A program made the translations under genes and the position numbers. Shown in pieces: positions 1-9,423 of a stretch of DNA of 64,000 bases. The stretch lies in the NCBI RefSeq assembly GCF_029338335.1, contig NZ_CP119796.1; one strand, written 5' to 3'. Under the pieces are notes generated by a model. That model saw only the letters and a list, made by a program, of their open reading frames with translations, did not search any database and had not been told where the DNA came from. This DNA is from Halomontanus rarus (GTDB taxonomy: Archaea; Halobacteriota; Halobacteria; Halobacteriales; Natrialbaceae). Every line of letters begins with the position of its first letter. Positions within the stretch are counted from its first letter, which is position 1.

Positions 1-107
1 AGAACGACTGCGTTCCCCTCGAAGACGACGAATAGAAACAAACACATGTCATCGTCCGAATCGGACTGGCATGATCGACGATTCGTCTCGAGGACGGGAC
101 CGACGGG

Positions 108-2678
108 GTGGTCGATAGGATGCTACCGGAGCGCATCGCCGTCGACCGAACGCTGCCAGACGAGGGGGCGATCAGACACGCGCTCGAGGAGTTCGCGGCC
201 CGCGAAGTGGGACCGAACGCAGCGGTTACGCGCCTCCACCGAGTGTTCTACCCGGTGTTTCGGGTGACCGTCGCCTACGAGAGCGAGCGACGATTGCCCT
301 GGGGAGACGACAGCGAGCACGTGACAGTTCTCCTCGACGGACTCTGGGCGAACAATCACGAACCGCTCCAGCAGTATCGCGAGAGCGCCGCCGAACTCGA
401 GCCGATTTCGACGGTCGGCTACGATTTCGGGCGCGACCGCGGGGGACTGGGGCGGTCCGTCCTGCTCGACTTTCGGGTCTCGAACGACCGAGCCGCGGCG
501 TTAATTCCCGAACGACTCGCCGACGTTCGCGAGTCCGACCGGTTCGACGATCCGGGCTCGATGACCGCGTCCTTCCGTGACCGACTCTTCGATACGTTCG
601 ACCTGCCGGCCGATTTCGATCCCACGGCGTTCGAATCGGTGACCGACGCGACGCGGTGTTACCTGCCGTTCTGGGTCGTCGAGGTCGAGCGACCCGACGA
701 CCGGGATCTCATCGGCGTCGTCCGGGATCGGGAGGAGGCGGTAGACGACGCGGCGAGTCACAGTTGGCTCGCGTCGTTCGTCCGCGAGGATACCAGTCGA
801 CTGGCAACCTACGCTCACGCGTCGATCCGACAGCGGGTGACCGTCTCCGAGGGGGCTGCCAGTGGAGACGAGACGGGCGAATCGTCGATCGACGGACCCG
901 ATTCGGATCGAGCCGGCGAGCGAAACCCGAAGTCCGGCTCACCGACCGTCGACGACCACTCCAACGCACCGATCCAACCCGAGGGTGTCGACCTCAAGGC
1001 CGACGCGCTCGTCGATCCCAGCCCGGACCGCTCGTTCGCCGACGTCGGCGGCATGGCCGACCTCGAGTCCCGGCTCCGGCGGTCGGTTCTCGGCCCGGTC
1101 GAACGACCCGCGGAGTACGAGGCCTACGGGCTCGATCCCGTCTCCGGCGTCCTGTTGCACGGGCCGCCAGGCTGCGGGAAGACCTACGTCGCCGGCGCCG
1201 TCGCCGGCGAACTCGAGTACGCCTTCCTCTCCGTTTCGCCGGCGGACCTGGCGAGCAAGTACATGGGAAAACCCGCCGAGAACGTCCAGGACATTTTCGA
1301 GATCGCTCGCGCGAACCGGCCGTGCGTGCTCTTTCTCGACGAAATCGACGCGCTCGCGGGCGCTCGCGAGAACGACGGGAGCACCAGCGAACGCCAGATG
1401 GTCAACCAGTTGCTGACCGAGCTCGAGGACGTCGGCGAGGACGTGCTGGTGTTGGCGGCGACGAACCTGATCGACGACGTCGACGACGCCATCCTCCGGA
1501 CGGGCCGCTTCGACGAACGGATCGAGGTTCCACCGCCGGACGCCGAGGCACGCCACGAAATCCTCGAGATCCACCTCGAGGGACGGCCGCTGGCGGACGA
1601 GCTCGACCTCGACTCGCTCGTCGACGCGTCGGCGGGATACGCGTCGTCGGATCTCGAGTACGTCGCCGAAGAGGGCGCTCGACGCGCGCTGCGTGCGGGC
1701 GAACGGATCTCGACGGCTCACCTCTCGGCCGCCCTCGACGACACCGACTCGAGCGTACCCGACTGGGGCGGAAGCGCGCTCGGTGGCGGGAAGACGATCA
1801 CCCAGCCCGACGACGTCGATCTGAACGCCCGATCGCTGGTGACCGCCGACGTCGGCCGTTCCTTCGCCGACGTCGGCGGAATGGACGGGCTGAAATCGCG
1901 ACTGCGCGAGACCGTCGTCGACCCGCTCGAGCACGCCGACCGCTACGCGGAGTACGGCCTCTCGACGACGAACGGCGTGCTCCTGTACGGGCCGCCCGGC
2001 TGTGGCAAGACACACGTCGCGGGCGCGCTGGCCGGCGAACTCGAGTACGCGTTCCTCGAGGTGTCTCCCGCGGACCTGACGAGCAAGTGGATGGGTAAGC
2101 CCGCACAGAACGTCGCGGATCTGTTCGAGATCGCCCGCGCGAACGCCCCGATCGTCTGCTTTCTCGACGAGATCGACGCCATCGCCGCCGGACGGTCGGG
2201 CGGCGCGAATCAGAGCCAACGACAGATGGTCAACCAGCTTCTGGCGGAACTCGAGGCGCTCCCGTCGGACGTCGTCGTCCTCGCCGCGACGAACCTGCTC
2301 GCGGACGTCGACGGCGCGGTCGTTCGCTCCGGCAGATTCGACGAGCGCATCGAGGTCGGCCCGCCGGACGCCGACGCCCGACGAGAGATTCTCGCGGTTC
2401 ACCTGGCGGACCGACCGGTCGCCGACGGAATCGAGTGGGATACCGTCGTCGAACACACCGCCGGCTACGCCGGGAGCGACCTCGCGCTGCTCGCGGACAA
2501 CGCCGCCCGCCGCGCGATGGGTGCCAGTGATCGAGTGCGCGAACGTCACCTCCTCGAAGCGGTGGCGGAGACGTCCTCGAGTCTCGACGGCTGGGACCGA
2601 GGGGCCGATAGGGAGGGAAACGAAGGAGGACGCGGCCAGCAACGCAAGCGGGACCGATCGGCAGTCTGGTACGAGTGA
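108..2678 (+). CDS. CDC48-like protein with two AAA ATPase domains
   Basis: This 856-residue protein carries two complete AAA+ modules, the layout of archaeal CDC48/VAT-type unfoldases. Walker A motifs GPPGCGKT lie near residues 352-359 and 628-635, each followed by a Walker B of the form LFLDEID or CFLDEID and by a conserved arginine-finger region (RTGRFDER, RSGRFDER). The roughly 310-residue N-terminus does not look like the double-psi barrel of true CDC48; it ends in a charged linker, so the substrate-binding part is probably different. It converges on the acidic coiled-coil gene at 2834-4828. Translation may begin at GTG 108 or at ATG 120; the sequence does not decide. Likely a cytoplasmic ATP-driven remodeller; the partner is unknown. 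Confidence 0.88.
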   Translation: MVDRMLPERIAVDRTLPDEGAIRHALEEFAAREVGPNAAVTRLHRVFYPVFRVTVAYESERRLPWGDDSEHVTVLLDGLWANNHEPLQQYRESAAELEPISTVGYDFGRDRGGLGRSVLLDFRVSNDRAAALIPERLADVRESDRFDDPGSMTASFRDRLFDTFDLPADFDPTAFESVTDATRCYLPFWVVEVERPDDRDLIGVVRDREEAVDDAASHSWLASFVREDTSRLATYAHASIRQRVTVSEGAASGDETGESSIDGPDSDRAGERNPKSGSPTVDDHSNAPIQPEGVDLKADALVDPSPDRSFADVGGMADLESRLRRSVLGPVERPAEYEAYGLDPVSGVLLHGPPGCGKTYVAGAVAGELEYAFLSVSPADLASKYMGKPAENVQDIFEIARANRPCVLFLDEIDALAGARENDGSTSERQMVNQLLTELEDVGEDVLVLAATNLIDDVDDAILRTGRFDERIEVPPPDAEARHEILEIHLEGRPLADELDLDSLVDASAGYASSDLEYVAEEGARRALRAGERISTAHLSAALDDTDSSVPDWGGSALGGGKTITQPDDVDLNARSLVTADVGRSFADVGGMDGLKSRLRETVVDPLEHADRYAEYGLSTTNGVLLYGPPGCGKTHVAGALAGELEYAFLEVSPADLTSKWMGKPAQNVADLFEIARANAPIVCFLDEIDAIAAGRSGGANQSQRQMVNQLLAELEALPSDVVVLAATNLLADVDGAVVRSGRFDERIEVGPPDADARREILAVHLADRPVADGIEWDTVVEHTAGYAGSDLALLADNAARRAMGASDRVRERHLLEAVAETSSSLDGWDRGADREGNEGGRGQQRKRDRSAVWYE

Positions 2679-2833
2679 GTAGTCAATCGCGAGTCGTCTC
2701 CTCCCCCTCCTCCTCTTCCTCCGTCGACCATGGTACCGACACCGGTACCACCATCGACCTCTCTGCCGTGGCTTCCGTTTCGACCTGCCACACCACTCAC
2801 GACGGACGACGACGACGACGACGACGACGACGT

Positions 2834-4828
2834 TCAGACGCGGACCTCGGCCTGCTCGATCCATCCTTCGGCGCGTTTTTCGGTCACGTCGGCGGCCTCG
2901 GCGACCGTCTCGGCGTCGGCTCGGGCGAGTTCCTCGAGAGACGCAATCGCCGCCGCCTCGAGGCGTGCGCGATACATCGAGTCGAGCCCGCCGACGAACT
3001 CGAGTTCGAGTCGGTCCGCGTCGGCGGATAGTTCCCGCTGAATTCGGTCGACCTGCTCGAGTTGTTCCTCGAGCAGGTCCGCGGTCCGTTCGTGGCGGTG
3101 ATCGATATCGACCTGTTCGTCGAGTCGATCCTGAAGCTCCCGGAGTCGCTCGAGGTGGTCTCGAAGTCGCTGCGTGAACCGCTCGTCGTCGGGTCGGTCA
3201 CCGGCTGATCCGCGATTGCCCGCTGCACTCATCGTCGTAGCGATGGCCTCGAAGTAACCGGTGGTCGCCGCCCGAAAGACCTCGAGACTCTGCCGCTGGA
3301 TCTTGGCCTGCCCCTCGAGGGTGGTCCGTGCGATCCGTCGGTTCGCGTCCATTCCCCGCTCGATCACCTGCTGTCCCTGCTCGATCGCCGTTCTCTGGGT
3401 GGTGAACGTGGCTGCGACGGGTGACGCTGCGTGGCCGGGGATCCGTTCACGCCCCTCATCCTGCGTTTTCCCCTCACTCTCCGCCTCGATCTCGTCCCCG
3501 ACTGACGCCCGTCGGTCCGTCGCATTTTCGCTCGCGAGACGTACCGTCTCCGTCCCGGGATCGATCTCCGGACCGATCCGACGGGCGGCGGTCTCGAGTC
3601 CCAGTTCGGCATCCGTCCGGCCCTCGTCGAGAGTCTCCGGATCGATCGTCTTCGCCGAACTGCGGTCCGATTCCTCGCGCGTCTCCTCGAACGAGTCGAC
3701 GTCGCCGCCCGGATCCGTCGCTTCGGCCGCGGGATCCGGTCCCGTGTCCGACGGTGCAGTCTCGTCTCGGGGACCGGTTTCGCCCACCTCCTCGAGCGAA
3801 TCGGCGTCGATACCCTGACTCGCCTCGTCGGTCGAATCCCGCTCGTCGGCCGAGTTCGGCACCGCTTCGTCTCTTTCACCGCCTTCGTCAGCTGTCCCTT
3901 CCGTCACGGTTCGACTCGCCTGCTCGAGCGAATCGGCGTCGACACCGGGATCCAGTTCGGCGGCGGCATCGGTATGCGTCTCGTCGGCCGTGTTCCCCGC
4001 GGTCGCGTCGTCAGGGCCCGAGACGGCGGAGTCGTCCGCCAGTTCCGCGTCGTCCATCGCCGCTTCGACGTCCAGCGATTCGGCTTCGTTCGTCTCCTCG
4101 GTGAAGGTGGTCTCCCCGGTCGCGGTCAGTGGCTCGTCTTCGTTCTTTTCGCCCCTTCGGTCCCTCTCTCCTCTCTTATCCCTCTCGTCAGTCTCAGCAG
4201 TCTCGTCGCCGAGATCCGTTACTTCGGCGCTGTCTGCCTCGGTCGCACCCGACTCCGATTCTCGATCGGATTCCGAGTGCGAATCCGGTTCGAGGTCCCC
4301 CGTACCGTCCATTCCCTCGACGACTCTCGTCTCGTCGACCGGTTCCCCATCCGGTTCTGGCGGTGACTCTCCGTCTGACTCCGAATCCGACTCCTCGAGA
4401 CGTTCCGTCGGGCCGTCGCCACCAGTCGGTTCCGGCTCCGTGGTAGTGTCGGCCTCGAGTCCAGTCTCCGTTTCGAGGTCGTCCGGACGGCCGTCACGAC
4501 GGCGGTCACGGCCGGCGTTCGGCGCGGACTCTCCGTCCGGCTCCGAATCCGACTCGTCGACGGCCGCTGTCGGTCCGGCCCGCGTCGGTCCGTCCGCCTC
4601 GAGCCGGATCACGTCGTCAGACCGCTCGCCGATCGCGTCCGCGTGAATCAACACGGTATCCTCGTGGGCTCGCTCCCATCCGAGCGCGGCCCTGATCGAA
4701 TCCATCACGCCGGCGCTGGGCTCGACGCGGGCGGTATCACCCTCGACCGCCGTCACGGTTCCGACCACCGCTCCGTTCGCGTTCTCGACTCGCCTCTCGA
4801 GGTCGTCGTCGGTAAACGATGGGGTCAC
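2834..4828 (-). CDS. Large acidic protein: PRC-like N-terminus, disordered middle, coiled coil and helix-hairpin-helix C-terminus
   Basis: The start is taken as GTG 4828, giving 664 residues beginning VTPSFTDDDLERR; upstream codons have non-haloarchaeal composition. Residues 5-75 look like a small PRC-barrel-type domain (GAVVGTV...DDVIRLEAD). Residues 75-450 are Asp/Glu/Ser/Thr-rich and surely disordered, with recurring short motifs VDADSLE, IDADSLEE, VDSFEE and IDPETLDE. A helical part at about 455-520, with regularly spaced Gln/Arg, resembles phasin-type coiled coils. A second coiled coil is followed by a helix-hairpin-helix-like end (ASLEELARADAETVAEAA). Function is not known; the C-terminus could bind DNA or a partner helix. 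It is tail-to-tail with the double-AAA gene. Confidence 0.75.
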   Translation of the reverse strand: MTPSFTDDDLERRVENANGAVVGTVTAVEGDTARVEPSAGVMDSIRAALGWERAHEDTVLIHADAIGERSDDVIRLEADGPTRAGPTAAVDESDSEPDGESAPNAGRDRRRDGRPDDLETETGLEADTTTEPEPTGGDGPTERLEESDSESDGESPPEPDGEPVDETRVVEGMDGTGDLEPDSHSESDRESESGATEADSAEVTDLGDETAETDERDKRGERDRRGEKNEDEPLTATGETTFTEETNEAESLDVEAAMDDAELADDSAVSGPDDATAGNTADETHTDAAAELDPGVDADSLEQASRTVTEGTADEGGERDEAVPNSADERDSTDEASQGIDADSLEEVGETGPRDETAPSDTGPDPAAEATDPGGDVDSFEETREESDRSSAKTIDPETLDEGRTDAELGLETAARRIGPEIDPGTETVRLASENATDRRASVGDEIEAESEGKTQDEGRERIPGHAASPVAATFTTQRTAIEQGQQVIERGMDANRRIARTTLEGQAKIQRQSLEVFRAATTGYFEAIATTMSAAGNRGSAGDRPDDERFTQRLRDHLERLRELQDRLDEQVDIDHRHERTADLLEEQLEQVDRIQRELSADADRLELEFVGGLDSMYRARLEAAAIASLEELARADAETVAEAADVTEKRAEGWIEQAEVRV

Positions 4829-4937
4829 AGAAGAACACGCACCGTTGGGCGACAAGCCACCACTGCCTGCAACCGTCGGCTGCCGCGCGACGTCGGTCTC
4901 CCAACGCCAGAAACGGTCGCCGACTGGCCGTCTCCGC

Positions 4938-6254
4938 TCAGTCAGCGGCCGGGACGACGCGAAAGAGGCCGCCGCCGTCGGCCCCGGATCCGAGCACGTA
5001 CACCTCTCCGTCGGCGTCGCGGCCGAACGACAGCGTTCGCGTGAGCGCCCCTTCGTCCTCGAGTTCGACGGCGGCGGTCGGCCACAGTTCGTCGCCGTCG
5101 GGACGAGCGGCGGCGAACAATCGCCCCTCCGGCAGAAAGTCACCGAAGACGTAGACCCCGTCCAAGTCCGGCATCGTGGATCCGCGGTAGACGGAGCCGC
5201 CGATGACGGAGACGCCGCTGACGGGGTCGTCCTCGTTCGTCTCGTGTGGGTACTCGACGATCGGGTCGAGAAGCGGTTCGCCGCCGCGAACGTCCGCCGG
5301 CGTCTCGTCGGGGCAGTCCTCGGCGTTGAAACAGTGGGTGCCCTCCCTGACGTTCCAGCCGTAATTGCCGCCTTTTTCGACGAGGTTTACCTCTTCGTAG
5401 CTGCTTTGGCCGACATCGGCGACGTAGCAGTCGTCGCCGTCGAACGAGAGCCGCCAGGGATTTCGAAACCCCCACGCGTAGTATTCGTCGAGGCCCTCGC
5501 GACCGACGAGCGGGTTGTCCTCGGGCACGGCGTAGGCCCGCCCGTCCGACCGTTCCGCGACGTCGACGTCCACATCGAGACGCAGGAGGCTCCCCAGCAG
5601 CGTCTCGGTTACGTTCTGACCGTATCCGCCGCCGCCGGGACCCTGCCAACCCGTTTCGGGTGACGCGCCGCTATCACCGACCGGGACGTAGAGGAACCCA
5701 TCGGGGCCGAACGCGAGGTCGCCCGCGTTGTGAAGGTCCCGCGGCTGTGGAATCTCGAGGATCGACCGTTCGGACTCCGGTCGCGCTCGCGTCCCGTCGT
5801 CGGTCACCTCGAATTCGGCCAAGACGAACGTGTGGCTGTACTCCTCGGGCATTCCCGACCGAAGCGGACCGCTGTAGCGGACGAACAGTCGGCGGTTGTC
5901 GGCGAAGTTCGGGTGTAACGCCACTCCCAGTAACCCTCGTTCTCCTCCGGTCTCGATCGTCTCGCGCAGGTCGAGCACGGGTTCGTCTCGCAACCCGTCG
6001 GACTCGTGACACAGGATGCGACCGTCGCGCTCCGCGACGTACCGTCGATCCGCGTCGGGTGCGAATTCGACGGCCAGTGGCGCCTGCAATCCGTCGAGTA
6101 TCGTCTCGAGGCCGACCGTCTCCGGTATCTGTGCGACTGCGTTCGACTCGACGCTGCCGGCGGACGATCGCGACATCGATGCACACCCGGTCAATCCCGT
6201 CGTGCCGACCGCGGCGATCGTCAGGAACCGCCGTCGGCTCGTCAGAGGAACCAT
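4938..6254 (-). CDS. PQQ-type glucose/sorbosone dehydrogenase-like beta-propeller lipoprotein
   Basis: The chosen ATG at 6254 places a Tat signal at the very N-terminus (SRRRFLTIAAVG) followed by a lipobox ending in TGC, so the 438-residue product should be exported folded and lipid-anchored. The body has hallmarks of the soluble aldose sugar dehydrogenase propeller: GLLGVALHPNF, DLAFGPDGFLYVPVGD, NPLVGREG, WGFRNPWRLSFD and GGNYGWNVREGTHCF. Family members oxidise aldoses with PQQ and calcium, but haloarchaeal cofactor use is unproven. Starts further upstream are rejected because they would bury the signal. It lies between the acidic coiled-coil gene and a conserved haloarchaeal gene, all on the minus strand. 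Confidence 0.88.
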   Translation of the reverse strand: MVPLTSRRRFLTIAAVGTTGLTGCASMSRSSAGSVESNAVAQIPETVGLETILDGLQAPLAVEFAPDADRRYVAERDGRILCHESDGLRDEPVLDLRETIETGGERGLLGVALHPNFADNRRLFVRYSGPLRSGMPEEYSHTFVLAEFEVTDDGTRARPESERSILEIPQPRDLHNAGDLAFGPDGFLYVPVGDSGASPETGWQGPGGGGYGQNVTETLLGSLLRLDVDVDVAERSDGRAYAVPEDNPLVGREGLDEYYAWGFRNPWRLSFDGDDCYVADVGQSSYEEVNLVEKGGNYGWNVREGTHCFNAEDCPDETPADVRGGEPLLDPIVEYPHETNEDDPVSGVSVIGGSVYRGSTMPDLDGVYVFGDFLPEGRLFAAARPDGDELWPTAAVELEDEGALTRTLSFGRDADGEVYVLGSGADGGGLFRVVPAAD

Positions 6255-6412
6255 AGAGGGGGCCCTACGGCCTCGAGGTGGAAATACACCTATTCGAGCG
6301 ACGATGAATGAGACGCGATCGCGACTGTCCGCGACGGAGAACTCAGTACCGACTGTTCTGATGACACGATCGCTGCGACGACGAGAGAGCAGTGCAGACG
6401 AATACGAGACGC

Positions 6413-6994
6413 TCAGTCGCTGATGAACTTGTTGTCCCGCCAGTTGACGCCGGACTGGCCGGACTTGCGGTCCCGCGGGCCCTCGACGACTTCGACGTCG
6501 GCCGGGCGCGGTTCGCCGTCGACGATGCGGGTCGCCTCGAGGTCGCCGTCGTGCTCGGAGATCGCCGTCAGGGTTCCCTTCTCGGCTTGCTCTGCGATCC
6601 CACAGAGGACGAGGAACATCTCGTACTGCAACAGCGAGTTCTGGAGGACGGTCTCCCGGTCCCCTTTGAACGCGGCGAACTCGACGAGTTCTGATTCGAT
6701 CTCCTCTTCTTCCTCTTCGTCCCACCGGAAGGAGTTGCGACGCTCTTCGGGGTCTTCCTCGTACACGCGGACCTCCGTGACGCTCGCTTTGAGCTGGGCC
6801 GTCGGCGTGTACTTGCTGACCGACTGGTCTTCGGCGACCGCCTTCAAAATTAGCGTGTTGTTTCGTCGAGTGATCTCCACGTCGGCGACGCCGTCGGGTA
6901 ACGGAGCGTCGTCGAAGTGCTCACGGAGTTCTTCGAGCGGCAATTCGAGTGTCGAGTGAAGTCGATAAACGTGTCTGGAATCCTCTGTTGACAT
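6413..6994 (-). CDS. Conserved haloarchaeal protein (DUF7110-like)
   Basis: A 193-residue soluble acidic protein. I recognise the overall pattern of a widely conserved haloarchaeal family of unknown function: an N-terminal block with RLHSTLELPLEEL and VEITRRNNTLILKAVA, then KYTPTAQLKASVTE, a short acidic linker of consecutive Glu, a helical section (FKGDRETVLQNSLLQYEMF), and a conserved end VNWRDNKFISD. No catalytic motif, membrane segment or signal peptide is visible. It stands alone on the minus strand between the lipoprotein gene and the glutaredoxin gene. The DUF number is from memory; the family recognition is firmer than the number. Confidence 0.8.
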   Translation of the reverse strand: MSTEDSRHVYRLHSTLELPLEELREHFDDAPLPDGVADVEITRRNNTLILKAVAEDQSVSKYTPTAQLKASVTEVRVYEEDPEERRNSFRWDEEEEEEIESELVEFAAFKGDRETVLQNSLLQYEMFLVLCGIAEQAEKGTLTAISEHDGDLEATRIVDGEPRPADVEVVEGPRDRKSGQSGVNWRDNKFISD

Positions 6995-7113
6995 GGTGGG
7001 GAGGTGTGCAGCGATAGTCTCTCAGTTCTTACTACGGACGCGTGGCTTATATGACCTGCTGTTAAATTCCATGCGTAACTGTTTGTACGCTTTTGACTTG
7101 CCGCTCGATTCGG

Positions 7114-7458
7114 TCACTCACCGGCAAGCGTTTCCGATAACTCTCCGCGCTCGTCCAGTTCGGCCAGGACGTCCGAGCCGCCGACGAACTCGCCGTCGAC
7201 GAACGTCTGGGGAATCGTCTCCCAGCCGCTGTGTTCCGAGAGTGCGTTTCGATACTCCGCGAGGGACTCGAGGGTGTCGACGGTCTCGTAGTCGTCGCGA
7301 TGTTTGCCGATCAACTCGAGGGCGCGCTGGGAGTAGCCACACTGGGGCATGATCTCGGTCCCTTTCATGAAGAGGACGACGTCGTTGTCCTCGATGGCGG
7401 TTTCGACGCGTTCGTCGACGTCTTCCTGCTCGAGACCTTGGTCCGGTTGGAACGTCAT
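7114..7458 (-). CDS. Monothiol glutaredoxin (Grx4/CGFS-like)
   Basis: The 114-residue product matches the monothiol glutaredoxin family in length and motifs: VVLFMKGT, active site PQCGYS (the family usually has CGFS), then WETIPQTFVDGEFVGGSD, which holds the cis-Pro loop and the glutathione/thiol-binding GGSD. Such proteins carry or deliver iron-sulfur clusters. Halophilic archaea use gamma-glutamylcysteine in place of glutathione, so the thiol partner may differ. It lies just downstream of gfcR on the same strand, with about 90 bp between them, so joint transcription is possible but not shown. The Phe to Tyr change in the active site is conservative. Confidence 0.9.
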   Translation of the reverse strand: MTFQPDQGLEQEDVDERVETAIEDNDVVLFMKGTEIMPQCGYSQRALELIGKHRDDYETVDTLESLAEYRNALSEHSGWETIPQTFVDGEFVGGSDVLAELDERGELSETLAGE

Positions 7459-7548
7459 GACTCCACGTAGGGAACTGTGCCGGATAGACCTTGCGTCCGT
7501 CGCCGCGTCGATCGTCGGGAGTCGACGGGTCGAACCGAGAGGTCGAGA

Positions 7549-8196
7549 CTACTCGTCCTTGCCGACGCTGATGACCTGCAACAGCGAGTAGACGGGGACG
7601 CCGTCGAGTTCCTCGACGCCCTGCTTGTCCGCGAGGACGATACACGCCAGCGGTTCCCCGCCCTCGGCGCGGATCGCGTCGATCGTTTCCTGCATCGTCG
7701 TCCCGCTCGTGATCGTGTCGTCGACGATGTAGCACTCCCGGTCACGGATACCGGCGAAGTTCCGGGAGAACGTCCCGCCGAGGTCCTCGATATCGCCTTC
7801 CTCCCACTGGTGTTTTGCGGGCGTGTAGGTCCCGAGGTCGGTCTCGAGTTCGCGCGCGATGAGCGTCGCGATCGGTGCACCGGCTTTCTCGATACCGATG
7901 GTGAGATCGACGCCCTCACCGTGTTTCGCCAGCAGGTCCGCCATCGCTTCGGCGATCGATCCCATCCGCTTGCTGTCGCGGCCGATGGCCGACCAGTCGA
8001 TGTGGATGTCCTGTGGACTGCTCGCACCGTTGGTCGTCGTGGACCGACTCGTGGCCTGCGGTGCGGCGCCGCTGCGCTCAACTAGCCAGCTCGCGGTTTC
8101 GCGGGAGACGTTCAGTTCGTCTGCAATCTCGCCTTTCGAGAGCCCGCGCTCTGCGAGCTCGGCTGCGCTTTCGATGAGGTCGTCGACGTTTTTCAT
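7549..8196 (-). CDS. gfcR: Transcriptional regulator GfcR (PRTase-like sugar catabolism activator)
   Basis: This 215-residue protein has an N-terminal winged-helix DNA-binding part (about residues 1-45, with GLSKGEIADELNVSRETASWLVE) fused to an orotate-phosphoribosyltransferase-like domain with the PRPP loop YIVDDTITSGTT. That exact architecture is GfcR, shown in Haloferax volcanii to activate genes for glucose and fructose degradation. Its ATG overlaps the stop of the glucose dehydrogenase gene by four bases (ATGA), as expected for translational coupling, and gdh-gfcR adjacency is also known in Haloferax. It probably binds a phosphorylated sugar intermediate rather than acting as an enzyme. 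Assignment is strong by architecture plus context. Confidence 0.92.
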   Translation of the reverse strand: MKNVDDLIESAAELAERGLSKGEIADELNVSRETASWLVERSGAAPQATSRSTTTNGASSPQDIHIDWSAIGRDSKRMGSIAEAMADLLAKHGEGVDLTIGIEKAGAPIATLIARELETDLGTYTPAKHQWEEGDIEDLGGTFSRNFAGIRDRECYIVDDTITSGTTMQETIDAIRAEGGEPLACIVLADKQGVEELDGVPVYSLLQVISVGKDE

Positions 8197-9263
8197 ATAC
8201 GACTGAATTCGACCGCCGTTTTTATAGTCGTATCGTCATTCTCGAACGCTGCCTCGAAATCCTCGAGATCGTAGACGCCCGTCACGAGTTCGTCGAGGAA
8301 CCACGCCGGGAGCGCGGCGAGCGTGTCGACGGCCGACTCGAAGTGGCCGCGGTGGGAGTTGACGCTGCCGACCAGCGCCTTGTTGTGCAGGACGAACTCG
8401 CGGTGGAGGTCGCCGCCGTCGATCTCGAACTCCCACGAGCCGGGGACGCCGAGCAGCGCGCCGACGCCGTTGGGGGCCAGCGCCTCGATCGTCTCGAAGG
8501 CGTGGGGCGCGACGCCGGTCGCCTCGTAGACGAAGTCCATCGCCTCGTGGACCTCGGGAATCTCCGGGATCGGCGTCCGCCGCGAGTCGACGTACGTCGC
8601 GCCGAGGTTCTCGATGATGTCGATCGTCGGGTCGGGACGGTCGCGCCGACCCAGACAGTAGGTCCGCTCGTAGCCGAGCGTGTGTTCGAACATCGCGAGG
8701 GTGAGCAGCCCCAGCGAGCCGTTGCCGAGGACGAGCGCCGACTCGGGACTCCACTCGAACGCCGACCGGGACGCGTCCGCGTGTTCGATCGCCTTCTCCG
8801 AGATGCTGATCGGCTCGACGAGAAAGCCGAGCGACGCGAGTTCCTCGGGGATCGGGACCAGATACGCCGCGGGGCTCGTAATGTACTCGGCCATGAACCC
8901 GTGATCGCCGACGATCCCCCGCTCGACGTACTCGCCGTCGGGTGCCATGTCCGGCTCGCCACGCTCGAAGTACTCGTTAGATTCACCCGCCGGCGGACGC
9001 CGCACCGTCGGGACGACGACCGTCCCCTCCTCGAGGTCGGTTCCGTTCGCGTCCTCGACGACGCCGACGGCCTCGTGACCGAGCACGAGGTGGTCCTCGC
9101 CGTCGGGAACGCCGCCGTGTCCGCCGCCGATCACCTCGTGGTCGGTGCCGTCGACCCCGACGCGGAGGATCCGGACGAGCGCCTCGCCGGCCGCCGGTTC
9201 GGGAATCGGTTTCTCGAGGACGACTGGTTCACCCGCTCCGGGTTCGACTGCGATGGTTTTCAT
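8193..9263 (-). CDS. gdh: Glucose 1-dehydrogenase (MDR superfamily)
   Basis: The 356-residue protein starts at ATG 9263 and closely resembles haloarchaeal GlcDH: RVGVDGTDHEVIGGGHGG, VLGHEAVGVVED, VVPTVRRPP, and a Rossmann motif LVLGNGSLGLLTL followed by LGRRDRPDPTIDII. It should oxidise glucose to gluconolactone with NAD(P)+, the first step of the semi-phosphorylative Entner-Doudoroff route. The zinc-site Asp (GTDHE), His and Glu (GHEA) of the Haloferax mediterranei enzyme are present. It is co-transcribed with gfcR, whose start overlaps its stop, and shares a 160-bp intergenic region with the divergent HAD gene. An AT-rich TATA-like stretch lies around 9285-9300. Confidence 0.94.
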   Translation of the reverse strand: MKTIAVEPGAGEPVVLEKPIPEPAAGEALVRILRVGVDGTDHEVIGGGHGGVPDGEDHLVLGHEAVGVVEDANGTDLEEGTVVVPTVRRPPAGESNEYFERGEPDMAPDGEYVERGIVGDHGFMAEYITSPAAYLVPIPEELASLGFLVEPISISEKAIEHADASRSAFEWSPESALVLGNGSLGLLTLAMFEHTLGYERTYCLGRRDRPDPTIDIIENLGATYVDSRRTPIPEIPEVHEAMDFVYEATGVAPHAFETIEALAPNGVGALLGVPGSWEFEIDGGDLHREFVLHNKALVGSVNSHRGHFESAVDTLAALPAWFLDELVTGVYDLEDFEAAFENDDTTIKTAVEFSRI

Positions 9264-9423
9264 GGCCGATCGTACGGCCCCTCTCCAAAAATAGTTATTC
9301 TTTTCCGAGTAAACTTGTCCGCGGCGGAGATCGTCGTCGAAGAGGGTCTCTCGAGTGTGATTCGCGGCCGGGGCGGCGCGATAGGACCAAACGATTATCG
9401 TCCTTCCACCGAGTTGTCGAAGC
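9264..9423. promoter_or_regulatory. Divergent promoter region between gdh-gfcR and HAD gene
   Basis: The 160 bp between the two divergent starts contains an AT-rich patch (about 9285-9312) fit for a TATA/BRE of gdh at the usual archaeal distance, and AAACGATTATCG (9388-9399) ahead of the HAD gene. By analogy with Haloferax, GfcR is expected to act on the gdh promoter. I did not identify its binding site with certainty. Confidence 0.45.

Noticed and set aside
939..2864. 641-codon open frame on the minus strand opposite the AAA ATPase
   Set aside because: It is rich in Arg and Val, lacks acidic haloarchaeal character, and lies wholly antisense to a clear double-AAA gene. Long antisense frames are usual at this GC content.
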